A DNA stretch of 64,000 nt, from assembly GCF_000758725.1 (NCBI RefSeq), contig NZ_CP009428.1, forward strand, positions 5,580,001 to 5,644,000. The letters run 5' to 3'. Below, piece after piece: positions 9,437-19,166 of this stretch. This DNA is from Paenibacillus odorifer. Its GTDB lineage: Bacteria; Bacillota; Bacilli; Paenibacillales; Paenibacillaceae. The notes under the pieces were generated by a model, which saw only the letters and a program-made list of their open reading frames with translations, had not been told where the DNA came from and did not search any database. Position 1 is the first letter of the stretch, and each line of letters starts with the position of its first letter. Position numbers and translations under genes: made by a program.

Positions 9437-10432
9437 ATGGTAAACAGTTGCAGCTATAATTCATCTAGAAAGGGGGTCACCGACATTACTGACTGGAACC
9501 TTCAGCCGCTTATTGACGGTATTACTAGCCTAGACATTCGCAGTTGTCTAATCGTTCAACATGGAGAAACCATACTGGAGCATTACCGTGATCCACAAAT
9601 CGCTGCAGAGCTTGGCAAAATCAACTCGTGCACCAAAAGCGTACTTTCTGCCTTAGTTTGCATAGCCATAGATAAACTAATCATTCCACCTCCAGACACA
9701 CCTATTTCTTTATTTTTTCCTTCATTAAAAGAAGATCGTGACCCACGTAAAAAAGAGATCACTATCGAACACTTATTAACGATGACCGGAGGCTTTAACT
9801 GGACAGAGTTCGGTGGGCAGAATTCTTTTCCAGCCATGACTAAAACCGCGGACTGGATAAAATACGTGCTTGCACAGCCATTAGCTCATACACCAGGAAC
9901 CGTGATGACCTATAACTCAGGCTCCTCCCAGCTTTTGTCCGCAATCCTGCGTGATTGTTCTGGACAAGCGGTTGCAGAATTTGCCGAAGACCAGCTGTTT
10001 CAACCGCTTGGTATTCAAAGCTATCACTGGGAGAGCGATCCGCAAGGCATACATACCGGTGGGTTCGGACTTCATCTGAAGCCAGAGGATATGCTGAAAT
10101 TCGGCTTACTTTATTTACAGGAGGGACGCTGGAAGAATCAGCAGATCCTTTTTTCGGATACAATTCAGCAATCCACTCGCCCTTACGTTGAAGCCAATCA
10201 TCCGCAAAAAGGATTCTACGGCTGGCATTGGTGGGTATCCCAGTTCAATGCAGGTTCAGAGCAGCAGCCGAACGAGATCCCTTATTATTTTGCACTCGGC
10301 TTCAAAGGTCAGCATATTATTGTAGTTCCTGCTTACGAGCTGGTTGCAGTTATCACCGCGGATAAGTACAAAAAAGGCTCTCCTGCAAATGTTTTCGGCC
10401 GATTTATTGTGCCGGCTCTTCTAGGACAATAA
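9437..10432 (+). CDS. Serine hydrolase, beta-lactamase class C fold
   Basis: Soluble serine hydrolase (331 aa from ATG) of the penicillin-binding-protein/esterase superfamily. The nucleophile motif SxxK is SCTK in INSCTKSVLS, and the second motif is YNSGSS, equivalent to YxN. The C-terminal HWWVSQFN and FALGFKGQHI regions are typical of this group. There is no signal peptide, so it is probably cytoplasmic. The start is doubtful: ATG at 9437 lies inside a TATAAT-like sequence (9433-9438) and has no ribosome site, whereas AGAAAGGGGG at 9467-9475 precedes an in-frame ATT at 9485. No ATG/GTG/TTG lies in frame between them. It is monocistronic with a downstream hairpin. The natural substrate is unknown. 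Confidence 0.85.
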   Translation: MVNSCSYNSSRKGVTDITDWNLQPLIDGITSLDIRSCLIVQHGETILEHYRDPQIAAELGKINSCTKSVLSALVCIAIDKLIIPPPDTPISLFFPSLKEDRDPRKKEITIEHLLTMTGGFNWTEFGGQNSFPAMTKTADWIKYVLAQPLAHTPGTVMTYNSGSSQLLSAILRDCSGQAVAEFAEDQLFQPLGIQSYHWESDPQGIHTGGFGLHLKPEDMLKFGLLYLQEGRWKNQQILFSDTIQQSTRPYVEANHPQKGFYGWHWWVSQFNAGSEQQPNEIPYYFALGFKGQHIIVVPAYELVAVITADKYKKGSPANVFGRFIVPALLGQ

Positions 10433-10481
10433 GAACCAGGAATCACATGCAGTTCTATGTGTGGATGCCACACAATCCATA

Positions 10482-10526
10482 AAGCAGCCGCAGCCATAGA
10501 CTGATAAAGTCTTGGGCTGTCGCTGT
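10482..10526 (+). terminator. Terminator after serine hydrolase gene
   Basis: Imperfect hairpin AAGCAGCCGCAGCC .. GGGCTGTCGCTGTTT with an inner AGAC/AGTCT helix and a short T-rich tail, about 50 bp after the stop codon of the serine hydrolase gene. Confidence 0.6.
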
Positions 10527-10580
10527 TTGATTTGAACGAAAGATCGTTCTCAATTTTTCATCAATTAGTTTGCTGCAAGC

Positions 10581-11357
10581 TTAAATGACACCAAATTTCT
10601 TTAATGCGTAGGCTATCCCGCCTTCACTTGCTTTTTTTGTAACAAAATCGGCTTTTTGTTTTAACTGTTCCGCACCGTTTCCCATCGCAATGCCCAATCC
10701 CACATACTCCAACATGTCGATATCATTTCCACCATCACCAAACGCGATAGCTTCTGACCTGCAAATATTCAGATAATCCAGCACTTGTTTAATCGCAATT
10801 GATTTAGAAACTTTTGTTTCTTCAAGCACATTCATAACGTATCCGTGAAAACGTTCGAACCGTAATTCAGGAAATCTATCTTGGAATTTTTGCGCTTCAT
10901 TTTCGTCCGCATACAAGCATATACAGTAAACCTCCTCTGGCAGAGCGCTCATTTTTTCGGGATATTGTGTAAGACTCAAAGTCTCCTTTAATGCCTTCAT
11001 AACGCGCTCATCCTCGGAACCCATTCCGTTCATGGTTATAAGTTCGGTGAAATAGGACATGCCATGTCCGTTTAACTCAGCAAAAGCCGAGAGTTCCCGC
11101 ACGGTTTCTGTTGAAAGCATTGATTTATAGATAACGTTATCCTTACATTTGACAAGCGCACCGTTAGCAGAAATAAAGGTATCAATGCCCATAGACTTGA
11201 ACTCTTCACATAAGTTATGCGGTCTCCCTGTTGCAACTACGACATTAATTCCTCTCTCTATCAACTTCTCAATTGCTTCTATCGTGCTAAGCGGGATGCT
11301 TCTATCAATTTCACTTACTAGAGTACCGTCCACATCAAAAAATACAATCTTATACAT
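10581..11357 (-). CDS. HAD-superfamily phosphatase, Cof/YkrA type
   Basis: Cytoplasmic sugar-phosphate or nucleotide phosphatase of 258 aa (class IIB HAD, Cof family). Motif I is FFDVDGTLV at residues 5-13, with the nucleophile Asp first and the acid/base Asp two residues later. Motif II Thr is in VVATGRP, motif III is a Lys in SKSIAIKQVL, and motif IV is FGDGGNDIDML. The length is normal for the family. Start ATG follows GGGGAGG. It is a single gene flanked by unrelated units. Family members dephosphorylate small metabolites with broad specificity, so the substrate cannot be assigned. Confidence 0.9.
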   Translation of the reverse strand: MYKIVFFDVDGTLVSEIDRSIPLSTIEAIEKLIERGINVVVATGRPHNLCEEFKSMGIDTFISANGALVKCKDNVIYKSMLSTETVRELSAFAELNGHGMSYFTELITMNGMGSEDERVMKALKETLSLTQYPEKMSALPEEVYCICLYADENEAQKFQDRFPELRFERFHGYVMNVLEETKVSKSIAIKQVLDYLNICRSEAIAFGDGGNDIDMLEYVGLGIAMGNGAEQLKQKADFVTKKASEGGIAYALKKFGVI

Positions 11358-11420
11358 ATTATGAAATAAGCCTCCCCGTTCGAACGTAACTAGATAAGAT
11401 TATATTTCATGGGATCTAAA

Positions 11421-11461
11421 ACAAGAAGGAAGCCGATCACATGGATCGGCTTCCTTCTTGT
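11421..11461 (-). terminator. Bidirectional-looking terminator after ltrA-like gene
   Basis: Perfect 18-bp stem ACAAGAAGGAAGCCGATC / GATCGGCTTCCTTCTTGT with a 5-nt loop and T/A tails on both sides. It lies 29 bp downstream of the LtrA-like gene on the minus strand and upstream of the HAD gene. Confidence 0.85.
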
Positions 11462-11489
11462 TTTCTTATTCAGCTTCGGCACAACAAAC

Positions 11490-12620
11490 TTACGTCGTTA
11501 ATTTTGCATATACCACAAAAAATAACATCATTTCACCAATGATCAGGTAATTAGGTATAAGGAACAACAAATCTACTGCGAAAAAAACACCAAGTAAACC
11601 TAATAATAACGCCAAATGGAATATCCCTAACCGTTGCTGTATACGTCTATATTTATGGAAGACCAGTGAGGTAGAGAAGAAGTAAAGCAGGACCGATCCA
11701 AAAATAAAACACACCATAAATATATAATTTAATTGATCTAAAAATAACAGTTGGATCGAAGCTGCAATCATACTCAAGGATACATAAATAAATAAATGCC
11801 CATAAATTATGGTTTGCCCGGCAGTCTCTATAGTCTTGTCCACTTTCTTTTCAACATTATCAAAATATTGCCACCACATAGCTATAATTAATAGAAAAGT
11901 TAATAATGCAAATACAATAGATTGCCACGTCCAGTGGCTAGACTGTAAAACCGCAAGGATACTGACCACTGATTCCCCAAGCAGAATAAGCGTAAACAAC
12001 GAGAAGCGTTCTAATAAATGATGAGTATTGATCGGACTTTTCACCAAGTATTTCCGACCGACTAATGGAAGCAAAATGTCTACAGTAATTCCCGCATACA
12101 AAACTACATAACGCATCCAAGAGTCAAAGAAAAGTGATAAAGAAGAGATCACTAATCCAATCCAAAATCTGCTTCCCAGATACCGGGCAGTGCCCTTTCT
12201 ATCATCCTCTTCATTCTTATTTACCGTAAGATATTGAATGGCTGTCATAGCTCTTAAACCAACATAACCTATTAAGAATGGCATATAATATTGATCAAAG
12301 TTAACCGATAAACTCGCCGTCATTATTAATACAAAAAATAATTGTAGAATCAAGAATATCCGATGTGAAAAGATGTCTTGCCCAAACCGATTCACAAAAA
12401 GAGATTGCCCTACCCAAGCCCACCAGATCGGAACAAATATCAAGATAAATTTGGATAAGTATTCAAGTGGGATTGTACCCGCCTCTACATGCAATAGGAC
12501 ATGGCTCGCTTTTGAAACTGCTGCTACAAAAAGCAGATCATAAAATAGCTCCAGCCAAGTAACTTTCTTCTCAGCAATGGATGCTGTACTGTGCTCAAAT
12601 CCCGATGTGCGTTTATTCAT
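11490..12620 (-). CDS. Low-temperature-requirement protein A (LtrA) family
   Basis: Polytopic membrane protein (376 aa, about ten predicted helices). It carries the LtrA family signature near the N terminus, VTWLELFYDLLFVAAVSKAS (about residues 19-38), and a second family block HHLLERFSLFTLILLGESV near residues 204-222. The name comes from a Listeria mutant unable to grow in the cold; the biochemical role of the family is not established. Start ATG is preceded by AAGGGAG. Single gene with its own terminator. Confidence 0.88.
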   Translation of the reverse strand: MNKRTSGFEHSTASIAEKKVTWLELFYDLLFVAAVSKASHVLLHVEAGTIPLEYLSKFILIFVPIWWAWVGQSLFVNRFGQDIFSHRIFLILQLFFVLIMTASLSVNFDQYYMPFLIGYVGLRAMTAIQYLTVNKNEEDDRKGTARYLGSRFWIGLVISSLSLFFDSWMRYVVLYAGITVDILLPLVGRKYLVKSPINTHHLLERFSLFTLILLGESVVSILAVLQSSHWTWQSIVFALLTFLLIIAMWWQYFDNVEKKVDKTIETAGQTIIYGHLFIYVSLSMIAASIQLLFLDQLNYIFMVCFIFGSVLLYFFSTSLVFHKYRRIQQRLGIFHLALLLGLLGVFFAVDLLFLIPNYLIIGEMMLFFVVYAKLTT

Positions 12621-12728
12621 CGTCTGACTCCCTTGGTTTGGATGTGTATTTCTAATTCAGTTTATCGAATACTTATCCATCTTAACCGAATTGATATACT
12701 AATTTGAAGCCCCTTTGCCTAAAATAAA

Positions 12729-12763
12729 ACCAGCAAGCCCCCACATACGGGAGGCTTGCTGGT
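12729..12763 (-). terminator. Terminator of the large polysaccharide operon
   Basis: 11-bp stem ACCAGCAAGCC / GGCTTGCTGGT with a 13-nt loop. On the minus strand the tail is TTTTATTTT. It lies just after the last permease gene and marks the 3' end of the operon that starts near 28200. Confidence 0.88.
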
Positions 12764-12786
12764 TTTTTCTGACTAGAGCTTTGTTC

Positions 12787-13779
12787 TTATTCCCCGGCAA
12801 TACCGGAGCGTTCCACACTTTCTACGAAATGACGCTGTACGAACAAATACAGAATCAGAATTGGCAGAATAGTTAGAATACACGCCGCCATAACCTGATT
12901 CAGTCCAGTTGGGGCCATCCCAATAGAACCCGAAGTCATTTGCGACATCGTCTCCGCTGCCTGATTATTGGAACCATAAAACATCGCTAATCGCTGCGAC
13001 AGATTATAGAAATCCGGTGTTGTTAAATACGTATTCGGTTCAAAGCTGTCATTCCAGTGCCATACCACAGAGAATAAGAATACGATCAGCATTGCGGGCT
13101 TGGCGATAGGAAACATGATTTTCCAGTACGTTCTGAATGCGCCTGCACCGTCGATACGTGCTGCTTCCTCCAACACTTTAGGCATTCCGCGGTAGAACTG
13201 AATAAAGATCAGTACGAATAATGCCCCCTTCAACCCGTGCCCAAACATAGAAGGAACCACAAACGGCAAATGTGTATTAATCCACCCCAAGTCACTAAAG
13301 AACAAATACAGTGGCACAACAATCGTCTGCGGTGGAACTAGAAAAGTAAACAGCAGCAGAACGAAACACACTGCGTAGCCTGGAAAACGGTATCTGGCAA
13401 AGCCATAACCGATTAAGGAACAGCTTAAGATTTGCAGAACCGCACTCCCGAAGGAAATAATCGCACTATTTGCGAACCCGGCCCAGAATTTTAGCGAATC
13501 CCATGCCAGAAAATAGTTGCCAAAACTAATCTTTTTCGGAAGCCATTGCACTGTGGCATCGGCCACGTCTGTTACTTGCATCATGGATTTGGATACCATG
13601 TATAACAAGGGATATAGGAATACGAACGTTAAGCTGAGAATAACCAAGTAATAAAAAGCGATATTCAGCACCTGAAGCGAACGTTTCACGACCCTGTCCA
13701 GCTTGCCGCTTGCTTTTAGACGAGTTGTCAGATGTTCCATGTTCGTTGTCCGAACCTGCTTTACGGATTCCTTCAACAT
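12787..13779 (-). CDS. Sugar ABC permease (CUT1, MalG-like), last gene of operon
   Basis: Membrane permease of 330 aa with a cytoplasmic N-terminal extension of about 35 residues before the first helix. The EAA loop EEAARIDGAGAFRTYW is the ATPase-docking site. The C terminus ends with FVQRHFVESVERSGIAGE. It pairs with the permease encoded 3 bp upstream. This is the second permease pair of the operon, making it a four-permease system with no ATPase gene. Start ATG follows GGGAGGAAG. Confidence 0.88.
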   Translation of the reverse strand: MLKESVKQVRTTNMEHLTTRLKASGKLDRVVKRSLQVLNIAFYYLVILSLTFVFLYPLLYMVSKSMMQVTDVADATVQWLPKKISFGNYFLAWDSLKFWAGFANSAIISFGSAVLQILSCSLIGYGFARYRFPGYAVCFVLLLFTFLVPPQTIVVPLYLFFSDLGWINTHLPFVVPSMFGHGLKGALFVLIFIQFYRGMPKVLEEAARIDGAGAFRTYWKIMFPIAKPAMLIVFLFSVVWHWNDSFEPNTYLTTPDFYNLSQRLAMFYGSNNQAAETMSQMTSGSIGMAPTGLNQVMAACILTILPILILYLFVQRHFVESVERSGIAGE

Positions 13780-13782
13780 CTT

Positions 13783-14658
13783 CTACTTCCTCCCTTCGGT
13801 GGCACCGAGCGACTTGCTGAATAACAGGAAGACCAAACCCAGAACCAAGAAAATAAACACAAAATAAATCCAACCCATCGCTGAGCCATATCCAAAATCA
13901 TTATTCTTAAAGACGACATTCAAAATATGACTCATGATTTGATTATCTGCCTTCGTGAATGAGCTGACGATACTAAACAATGTGTTTACGAGCATCATCG
14001 GCATAATCATCGGGAAGGTGATTTTCCAAAAGCTTTCCCACGCGGTTGCTCCATCACATTTGGCCGCTTCATACAGTGAAACAGAAATCGTCTGTAACCC
14101 CGCTAGAAAAATCAGAATTTGCACGCCAGAATCCCACATCACCAGCGTTAAAGATTCTGCATATTTCAGCAACGACTTCAAAATGTCGCCGGGGATAAAG
14201 TTATGGAGCTTATCATATAAATCCTGATTATAAAAAATCGGTAAATTTGCGGCACCCTGATCCATCAATTTGCCCAGGATCGCCCCTGAAGCAATGATGA
14301 CCGGCAAAAAGAACACGCCACGAAAAAAGGTTTTTCCTACGAGTCCTCGATTTAGCAGAATCGCACAAAAGAGCGAAAAGATAAGAATTAACGGAACCTG
14401 AGTCACCGTCGACACCATCGTCGATTTGAGCAGAGGCAAGAAATTAACATCTGTAGTAAAAGCGGCGCGATAATGCTCCATCCCAACAAAAGTGGCCAGT
14501 AAGCCGCTTTTGCTCACTTGGAGATCCTGAAAGGAATAATACAAGGAACGGCCCAGCGGAACAGCCATAAACACCAGAAATCCGACCAGCCACAGGCCGA
14601 TGAAGGAATATCCTTCAACGAAATAACGCGCTCGCATCGATAGCTTTGATTTTTTCAC
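13783..14658 (-). CDS. Sugar ABC permease (CUT1, MalF-like)
   Basis: Membrane permease of 291 aa with six helices. The EAA loop reads YEAAKCDGATAWESFW; the usual DGAG is changed to DGAT. Start GTG follows GGAGG with 8-nt spacing, and the gene begins 4 bp after the stop of the DUF5696 gene. It is in tight coupling with the next permease. In Paenibacillus this pair is commonly found beside DUF5696 and Yip1 genes (general knowledge, not checked here). Confidence 0.87.
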   Translation of the reverse strand: MKKSKLSMRARYFVEGYSFIGLWLVGFLVFMAVPLGRSLYYSFQDLQVSKSGLLATFVGMEHYRAAFTTDVNFLPLLKSTMVSTVTQVPLILIFSLFCAILLNRGLVGKTFFRGVFFLPVIIASGAILGKLMDQGAANLPIFYNQDLYDKLHNFIPGDILKSLLKYAESLTLVMWDSGVQILIFLAGLQTISVSLYEAAKCDGATAWESFWKITFPMIMPMMLVNTLFSIVSSFTKADNQIMSHILNVVFKNNDFGYGSAMGWIYFVFIFLVLGLVFLLFSKSLGATEGRK

Positions 14659-14662
14659 TTCA

Positions 14663-17035
14663 TCATCCTCCTGTTACCGCATAGCTGAATGCCTCGACGG
14701 TCTGACCAGACACGTCAACAGACTGCTCATTATAGTTGACTATAATGCTCACACCGTTTGCATAAGTCGTCCGAAAGACCTTACTTTGCAGCTGCTCATG
14801 ATTCGTCATTTGCTGGTTACTAATGCTGTCATAGACCTCTTTCAATGCGAGATAATTCTGTACAGAAGGTGCCAGCCAGTTCTCAAGACTAGAGCTGAAC
14901 AGCCGGTCTGCCATGGTTCTCTGAAGATCGCTAGTCGGAGCATAAGTTAATTCATAACTTGGAAGGGCTCCATATTCCAGCGCCCGTAAGGTTTGGTTAC
15001 GGGAATCATCGTACAGATTAACCGGGCTTGCTGTATAAGGCACTAAGCCGTGTAACACTAGTTGATAAAAAGGAATCGCCCGATCTGTATAGACAAATTG
15101 ACTGGAGTCGAGCGGCACTTGATCAATCCGGTTCACATGTCCTAATGTATAGGCAAAACCATAATCTACTGCCGTGTTAAGCTCACCCTTACGGAAGTTA
15201 TCCAATGCATTAACATAAGTATCTTCTGTAAGCTGGCGGTCCGTAATGGATTTATTATCCTCATCGGAGTATAGCAAGCTTCCAAAGTGTTCAAACTGTA
15301 CACCCTTCACACCCAAATCCTGGAACTTGCTCAGCTCAGCATTACTGCGTTTTGCGATAACACTAGGTTTCATTAAATAGAAATAATCATCCGTATTCCA
15401 CCGGGTAGAGAGATAATAAACGTACTGCTTCAAGACTTCACGATTAATGCCGCGCACAGCATCTCTGCTTGCCTTCACGCTGTTGCTATCTTGGTAAGGT
15501 TTCACGTAGTTAGCTTTCAAATAAAGATTTACGCCCTTGCCTGCGGCATATTCCTGAAGCTCTTTAAGTCCCTTTTTACCTCCCAGCTTCTTTTCAACCG
15601 GAAATTGTTCTGGCTGGTTTCCGTATAAACCATTTTTGGACCATCCCTCGATCGTAATCTCTAGCTGAGTAACACCCTCTGCCTGATATTGATCAATCAT
15701 GTCCTTGATTTGTTTAAACGTAGCTGCTTCTATAAAAGTTGAACCGATGACTTCATCACGAGAAATCCCACCGAGCACTTGAAGATACAATGGCGTGTTC
15801 TCAAGAACTACTTCCTTGACCTTTTTCTCTTCCATTAAATAATTACGGTATTCCTTCGCCATCCCAACGTAGTTAGCTTCCTCGCCTTGGAGCAGAACAT
15901 AACGTACGCTACGATCGGTTTTGATCATCTCACCCTGATAATAAGGAATTTGGCCGGAATTGCCGACAAAAATAACATCATCCTTGCGCAGGGTAAATTC
16001 ACTTGATGCTCTATAAAGCGAAATAGCGCGAATGCCTGATGGAACACCGTTTATTTTAGCGTCGGTATCTCCCTTAGTAACAATTGCTAAATATCCGGTG
16101 TCTCCCTGATAGATCCCAAACACTGGCAAAGCGATGGCTTTTTTAAGAGGTGCCGCCTTTTGCCAAGAGTTATCCGTAATTTCATGATTTTGTTTCACGA
16201 AGGTTTCGTCCCCGCCGTAAATGTACTCAGAATAACCTTTCAAATAAACGGGATGTTCTTTACGAAACTCCAGCAATGCCCCTGAACCATCTGGAAGCAT
16301 CATTGCCCCCTCTGCATCTTCTCTAGCCGCATGAAAAAATGGCAGAACCTCCAGACTCGTGAATTTCGCATTCCCCTCTTCCTTCAAATACTCCTGTGGA
16401 ATGGAAGCCTCAAATCCATTAGCCGTCAGTCTGTACTCCAGAGCAAAAGAAAGCTTCAGGCTAATAAAAGCAAACTCCGCGCGGACGACATCTTGCTCAA
16501 TCGTTACGGTAACCGTGGAGTCCTCATCTTTAAGTGGGTAGACCTGTGTAATGTCAGCCCCCTGTGTGTATCTTGCATAAATCGGCGCGGTCGTGTATTT
16601 CTTAATATTTGGCATGGCTGTTCGCTCCAGCTGTGGAGATCCAAGCCACTCCTTGTTTGTGATTTTGTCTGTGATGCGAAGATTTCCCGATTTCTCATCT
16701 ACATACAAAATATAGCGTTCGTTCTCCAGTGCTTTTGTTCCAGGCGTGACCGGCTGCAGCTCAACCTTCTGAACAGGTGCTGCTAAGACGGCTGGGGTCT
16801 GCTCTTCTGCAGGAACCACAGTCTCCTTTTCTTGCACGGCTGGGGTCTGTTCTTCAGCTGGTTCAGTTACCACCGTTGTTTCCTCTTGCCCAACCTCTTT
16901 GCTTTCTTCAGTCTGAACAGACTGCGCAGCGGTAGACGGATCGGCGGAACTGTGTAGGGGTTGAACATTTATCACTGCGAACAGCATCATCACAACAATA
17001 CAGAGAATGCCCCGCACTTTAACTTTTTTTCTCAT
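14663..17035 (-). CDS. Secreted DUF5696-family protein
   Basis: Exported protein of 790 aa. The signal peptide covers about residues 1-31, then an acidic low-complexity linker (about 38-92) repeats the motif EEQTPAV, and a long globular region follows. Features such as VTQLEITIEGWSKNGLYG and GVKGVQFEHFGSLLYSDED suggest a TIM-barrel-like glycan-active fold, but no catalytic residues can be named with confidence. DUF5696 proteins occur in Paenibacillus sugar-import operons. There is no lipobox, so it may be released or held by the signal helix. Start ATG is preceded by AAGGAGGGAAAGG. Adjacent genes encode a Yip1 membrane protein upstream and permeases downstream. Confidence 0.8.
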   Translation of the reverse strand: MRKKVKVRGILCIVVMMLFAVINVQPLHSSADPSTAAQSVQTEESKEVGQEETTVVTEPAEEQTPAVQEKETVVPAEEQTPAVLAAPVQKVELQPVTPGTKALENERYILYVDEKSGNLRITDKITNKEWLGSPQLERTAMPNIKKYTTAPIYARYTQGADITQVYPLKDEDSTVTVTIEQDVVRAEFAFISLKLSFALEYRLTANGFEASIPQEYLKEEGNAKFTSLEVLPFFHAAREDAEGAMMLPDGSGALLEFRKEHPVYLKGYSEYIYGGDETFVKQNHEITDNSWQKAAPLKKAIALPVFGIYQGDTGYLAIVTKGDTDAKINGVPSGIRAISLYRASSEFTLRKDDVIFVGNSGQIPYYQGEMIKTDRSVRYVLLQGEEANYVGMAKEYRNYLMEEKKVKEVVLENTPLYLQVLGGISRDEVIGSTFIEAATFKQIKDMIDQYQAEGVTQLEITIEGWSKNGLYGNQPEQFPVEKKLGGKKGLKELQEYAAGKGVNLYLKANYVKPYQDSNSVKASRDAVRGINREVLKQYVYYLSTRWNTDDYFYLMKPSVIAKRSNAELSKFQDLGVKGVQFEHFGSLLYSDEDNKSITDRQLTEDTYVNALDNFRKGELNTAVDYGFAYTLGHVNRIDQVPLDSSQFVYTDRAIPFYQLVLHGLVPYTASPVNLYDDSRNQTLRALEYGALPSYELTYAPTSDLQRTMADRLFSSSLENWLAPSVQNYLALKEVYDSISNQQMTNHEQLQSKVFRTTYANGVSIIVNYNEQSVDVSGQTVEAFSYAVTGG

Positions 17036-17053
17036 CGTGTTACCTTTCCCTCC

Positions 17054-17668
17054 TTACGCGCGCAATCTCAACTCTTTGAGCAGATCGACAATAAATGAAA
17101 CAAATTGATTGGAAATACCAAACAGCAAAATACCTACGAACCAGATAATGGCGATTCCTATTACACTGATTATGGTGATAAAAATAACCTTGCGAATCTC
17201 AAAATCATGCAGGATCTTCACCTTCATTAAAATCAACCAAGCCACCCAAAGAATCACAAACTTGTGCAGCAGATTGAAGGTTGAAGCCTCATCCAGCGAA
17301 AGGACCAACGTTAACAGTGTGACTGGAAGGATAAAGAGCATGTATGGAACAAGGGCAAAGGCACTGCCCACAAAAATCTCTTTGAATTTCCCCTCACCAT
17401 CCATAATCGTACTGACACCCCAGTTCGAGACACACCAGGTCAACCAAGGAACGATAAGCCAAATAAACTCATGAAACATGGAGATTTCATGCGGCTCTCT
17501 TGTTTGAAAAGCATACCCTGTAATCAGAATCGAGATCATTCGTGCCACAAAGGTCAGTAGAACGATGGCAATCCCCTGTATCCAGCGGATACGCTGCTTT
17601 CCTTGAATATCGTTATAGAACTGATAAGGATGAACTACAACCTGATGAATCATTCGCAAAGTGTTCAT
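17054..17668 (-). CDS. Yip1-family membrane protein
   Basis: Small polytopic protein of 204 aa with five predicted helices and the Yip1-domain look: an N-terminal RMIHQVVVHPYQFYNDI, then helices separated by short loops. Role unknown; in such operons it may assist assembly of the transporter or its associated surface proteins (inference). Its ATG overlaps the stop of the NHL/TPR gene by 4 bp, so the two are translationally coupled. Ribosome site AAGGGGGAGA. Confidence 0.82.
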   Translation of the reverse strand: MNTLRMIHQVVVHPYQFYNDIQGKQRIRWIQGIAIVLLTFVARMISILITGYAFQTREPHEISMFHEFIWLIVPWLTWCVSNWGVSTIMDGEGKFKEIFVGSAFALVPYMLFILPVTLLTLVLSLDEASTFNLLHKFVILWVAWLILMKVKILHDFEIRKVIFITIISVIGIAIIWFVGILLFGISNQFVSFIVDLLKELRLRA

Positions 17669-19158
17669 CCAATCTCCCCCTTTGCCGGATCCAATACTGC
17701 CTTGTTTCCTCTATACAGCCAGGCATGGAATCTCCGGTATAATCTCGGCGCACTCCAGAGCAGTACTAAGAACAGCCCGATTCCGCCGGCAAAGAAATAA
17801 GTAAAGTGCTCCCGGATATACAATTTACGATATTCGCGGAAAGCGGATGAATAGTCAGCTTTGGAATTTGAAAGCTTGAAATAGCTCATAGATTCCTTAT
17901 ATTGCTCTGCTTTATAAAGCGCTTTGCCGATAGCCTGATAAGCCATATCATAATTGGCGTTCAATCGCAGCACCTCTTGCCATAAGGATTGCGCTTCGTC
18001 ATAGCTGCCATCTACATATAGCAAAGATGCCTGATGAACCAAATCCGCAAACGGCGTGTTCCGGAAGCGATCGATTCTGCCCCGTCCTTTATCCACTACA
18101 TAGATCAGGCCATCAGCGGTTTGATCTACGGCGGAAGGAGTCACGAAGAGTCCATTCTGATCCCCGATCCCGCCGAAGCTGAATAACAAATTCCCCAGGT
18201 TGTCATATTGAAAGACTTTACTGGACTGCAAATCCAGCGCGGTTATAAATCCGTTCTTATCAATACTGATCCCCATAAAGGAAGCCATACTGAATGGACC
18301 CTCAGAGTAATAATCGCCGTACCAGCGTTTACCAATGTTCAGCGTATCTACGCCTACCGGAGATAACCGTTTGATCTGGTTATACTCTTCGCCCAGGGTT
18401 GTGCTGTAGATAAATCCTTCTTCATCCAGATCCACGTTGGAGAACTCAGAAGGTTTAACGGTCGCCAGCTGGTTCTGCTGCTCTTTGGTGGCCACCAGCT
18501 TAATTAAGAGTCGTGTCCAGGAGAAGCCTACATGGTTCGCTCCATAGAACCCCTTGAACTTACCGCCTGAGTCAATTTGCAGCAACCCCTGCGTGTTACC
18601 ATCGCTCACCACATACATATAATCACGCTTATCTACGACTAATTTAGAAGGAGAATAAGAGAAATTAGCACCCAGTAATGGGCTGTCCGGTTTTAGAAAC
18701 TCTTTTACGAACTTGCCATTTTTATCAAAAATAGCAATACGCGCGTTTTTTGTATCTGCTACATATACCGTTCCATCCTCTTTCACGAATACACCCTTCG
18801 GCTCTTGCAGCTTGCCGCTGCCTTCCGTATCGCCGATCAGATTTAGCAGACGACCGTCCTTATCCATATGAACAATACGGCTATTGCCCGTGTCTACTAC
18901 GTAGAGTGAATCGTCATCACTAATAAAGAGAGATTCCGGATTTTTGAAGGACCCCGTATCTGTTCCTGTTGGATCGATAGAAGAATCGTAGAGATAACCA
19001 TTAATCGAGCGGACCTCATTGCCGGACTGATTCCACGTATACCCCTCATATGGGGCTTCACCAGCTAGCGCCTGCCCTGGAAGCAGCAGCACTGGCAGTG
19101 TCAGCGTCACCATTAGCCCTGTTAGCAGCATTTTTTTCATATTACGTCCTATCATCAT
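17665..19158 (-). CDS. NHL-repeat/TPR protein with C-terminal membrane anchor
   Basis: Exported protein of 497 aa. It has a signal peptide (about 1-32), then NHL beta-propeller blades (about 60-370; repeated cores such as FISDDDSLYVVDTGNSRIV and VKEDGTVYVADTKNARIAI), then a TPR-like helical region (about 378-445), then a transmembrane helix (FFAGGIGLFLVLLW, near 462-476) and a basic cytoplasmic tail. The propeller is therefore outside the cell, held by the C-terminal anchor. It may scaffold or present glycans or proteins to the transporter; no enzymatic motif is visible. Start ATG follows AGGGGGAGTC. Confidence 0.8.
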   Translation of the reverse strand: MMIGRNMKKMLLTGLMVTLTLPVLLLPGQALAGEAPYEGYTWNQSGNEVRSINGYLYDSSIDPTGTDTGSFKNPESLFISDDDSLYVVDTGNSRIVHMDKDGRLLNLIGDTEGSGKLQEPKGVFVKEDGTVYVADTKNARIAIFDKNGKFVKEFLKPDSPLLGANFSYSPSKLVVDKRDYMYVVSDGNTQGLLQIDSGGKFKGFYGANHVGFSWTRLLIKLVATKEQQNQLATVKPSEFSNVDLDEEGFIYSTTLGEEYNQIKRLSPVGVDTLNIGKRWYGDYYSEGPFSMASFMGISIDKNGFITALDLQSSKVFQYDNLGNLLFSFGGIGDQNGLFVTPSAVDQTADGLIYVVDKGRGRIDRFRNTPFADLVHQASLLYVDGSYDEAQSLWQEVLRLNANYDMAYQAIGKALYKAEQYKESMSYFKLSNSKADYSSAFREYRKLYIREHFTYFFAGGIGLFLVLLWSAPRLYRRFHAWLYRGNKAVLDPAKGEIG

Positions 19159-19166
19159 GACTCCCC

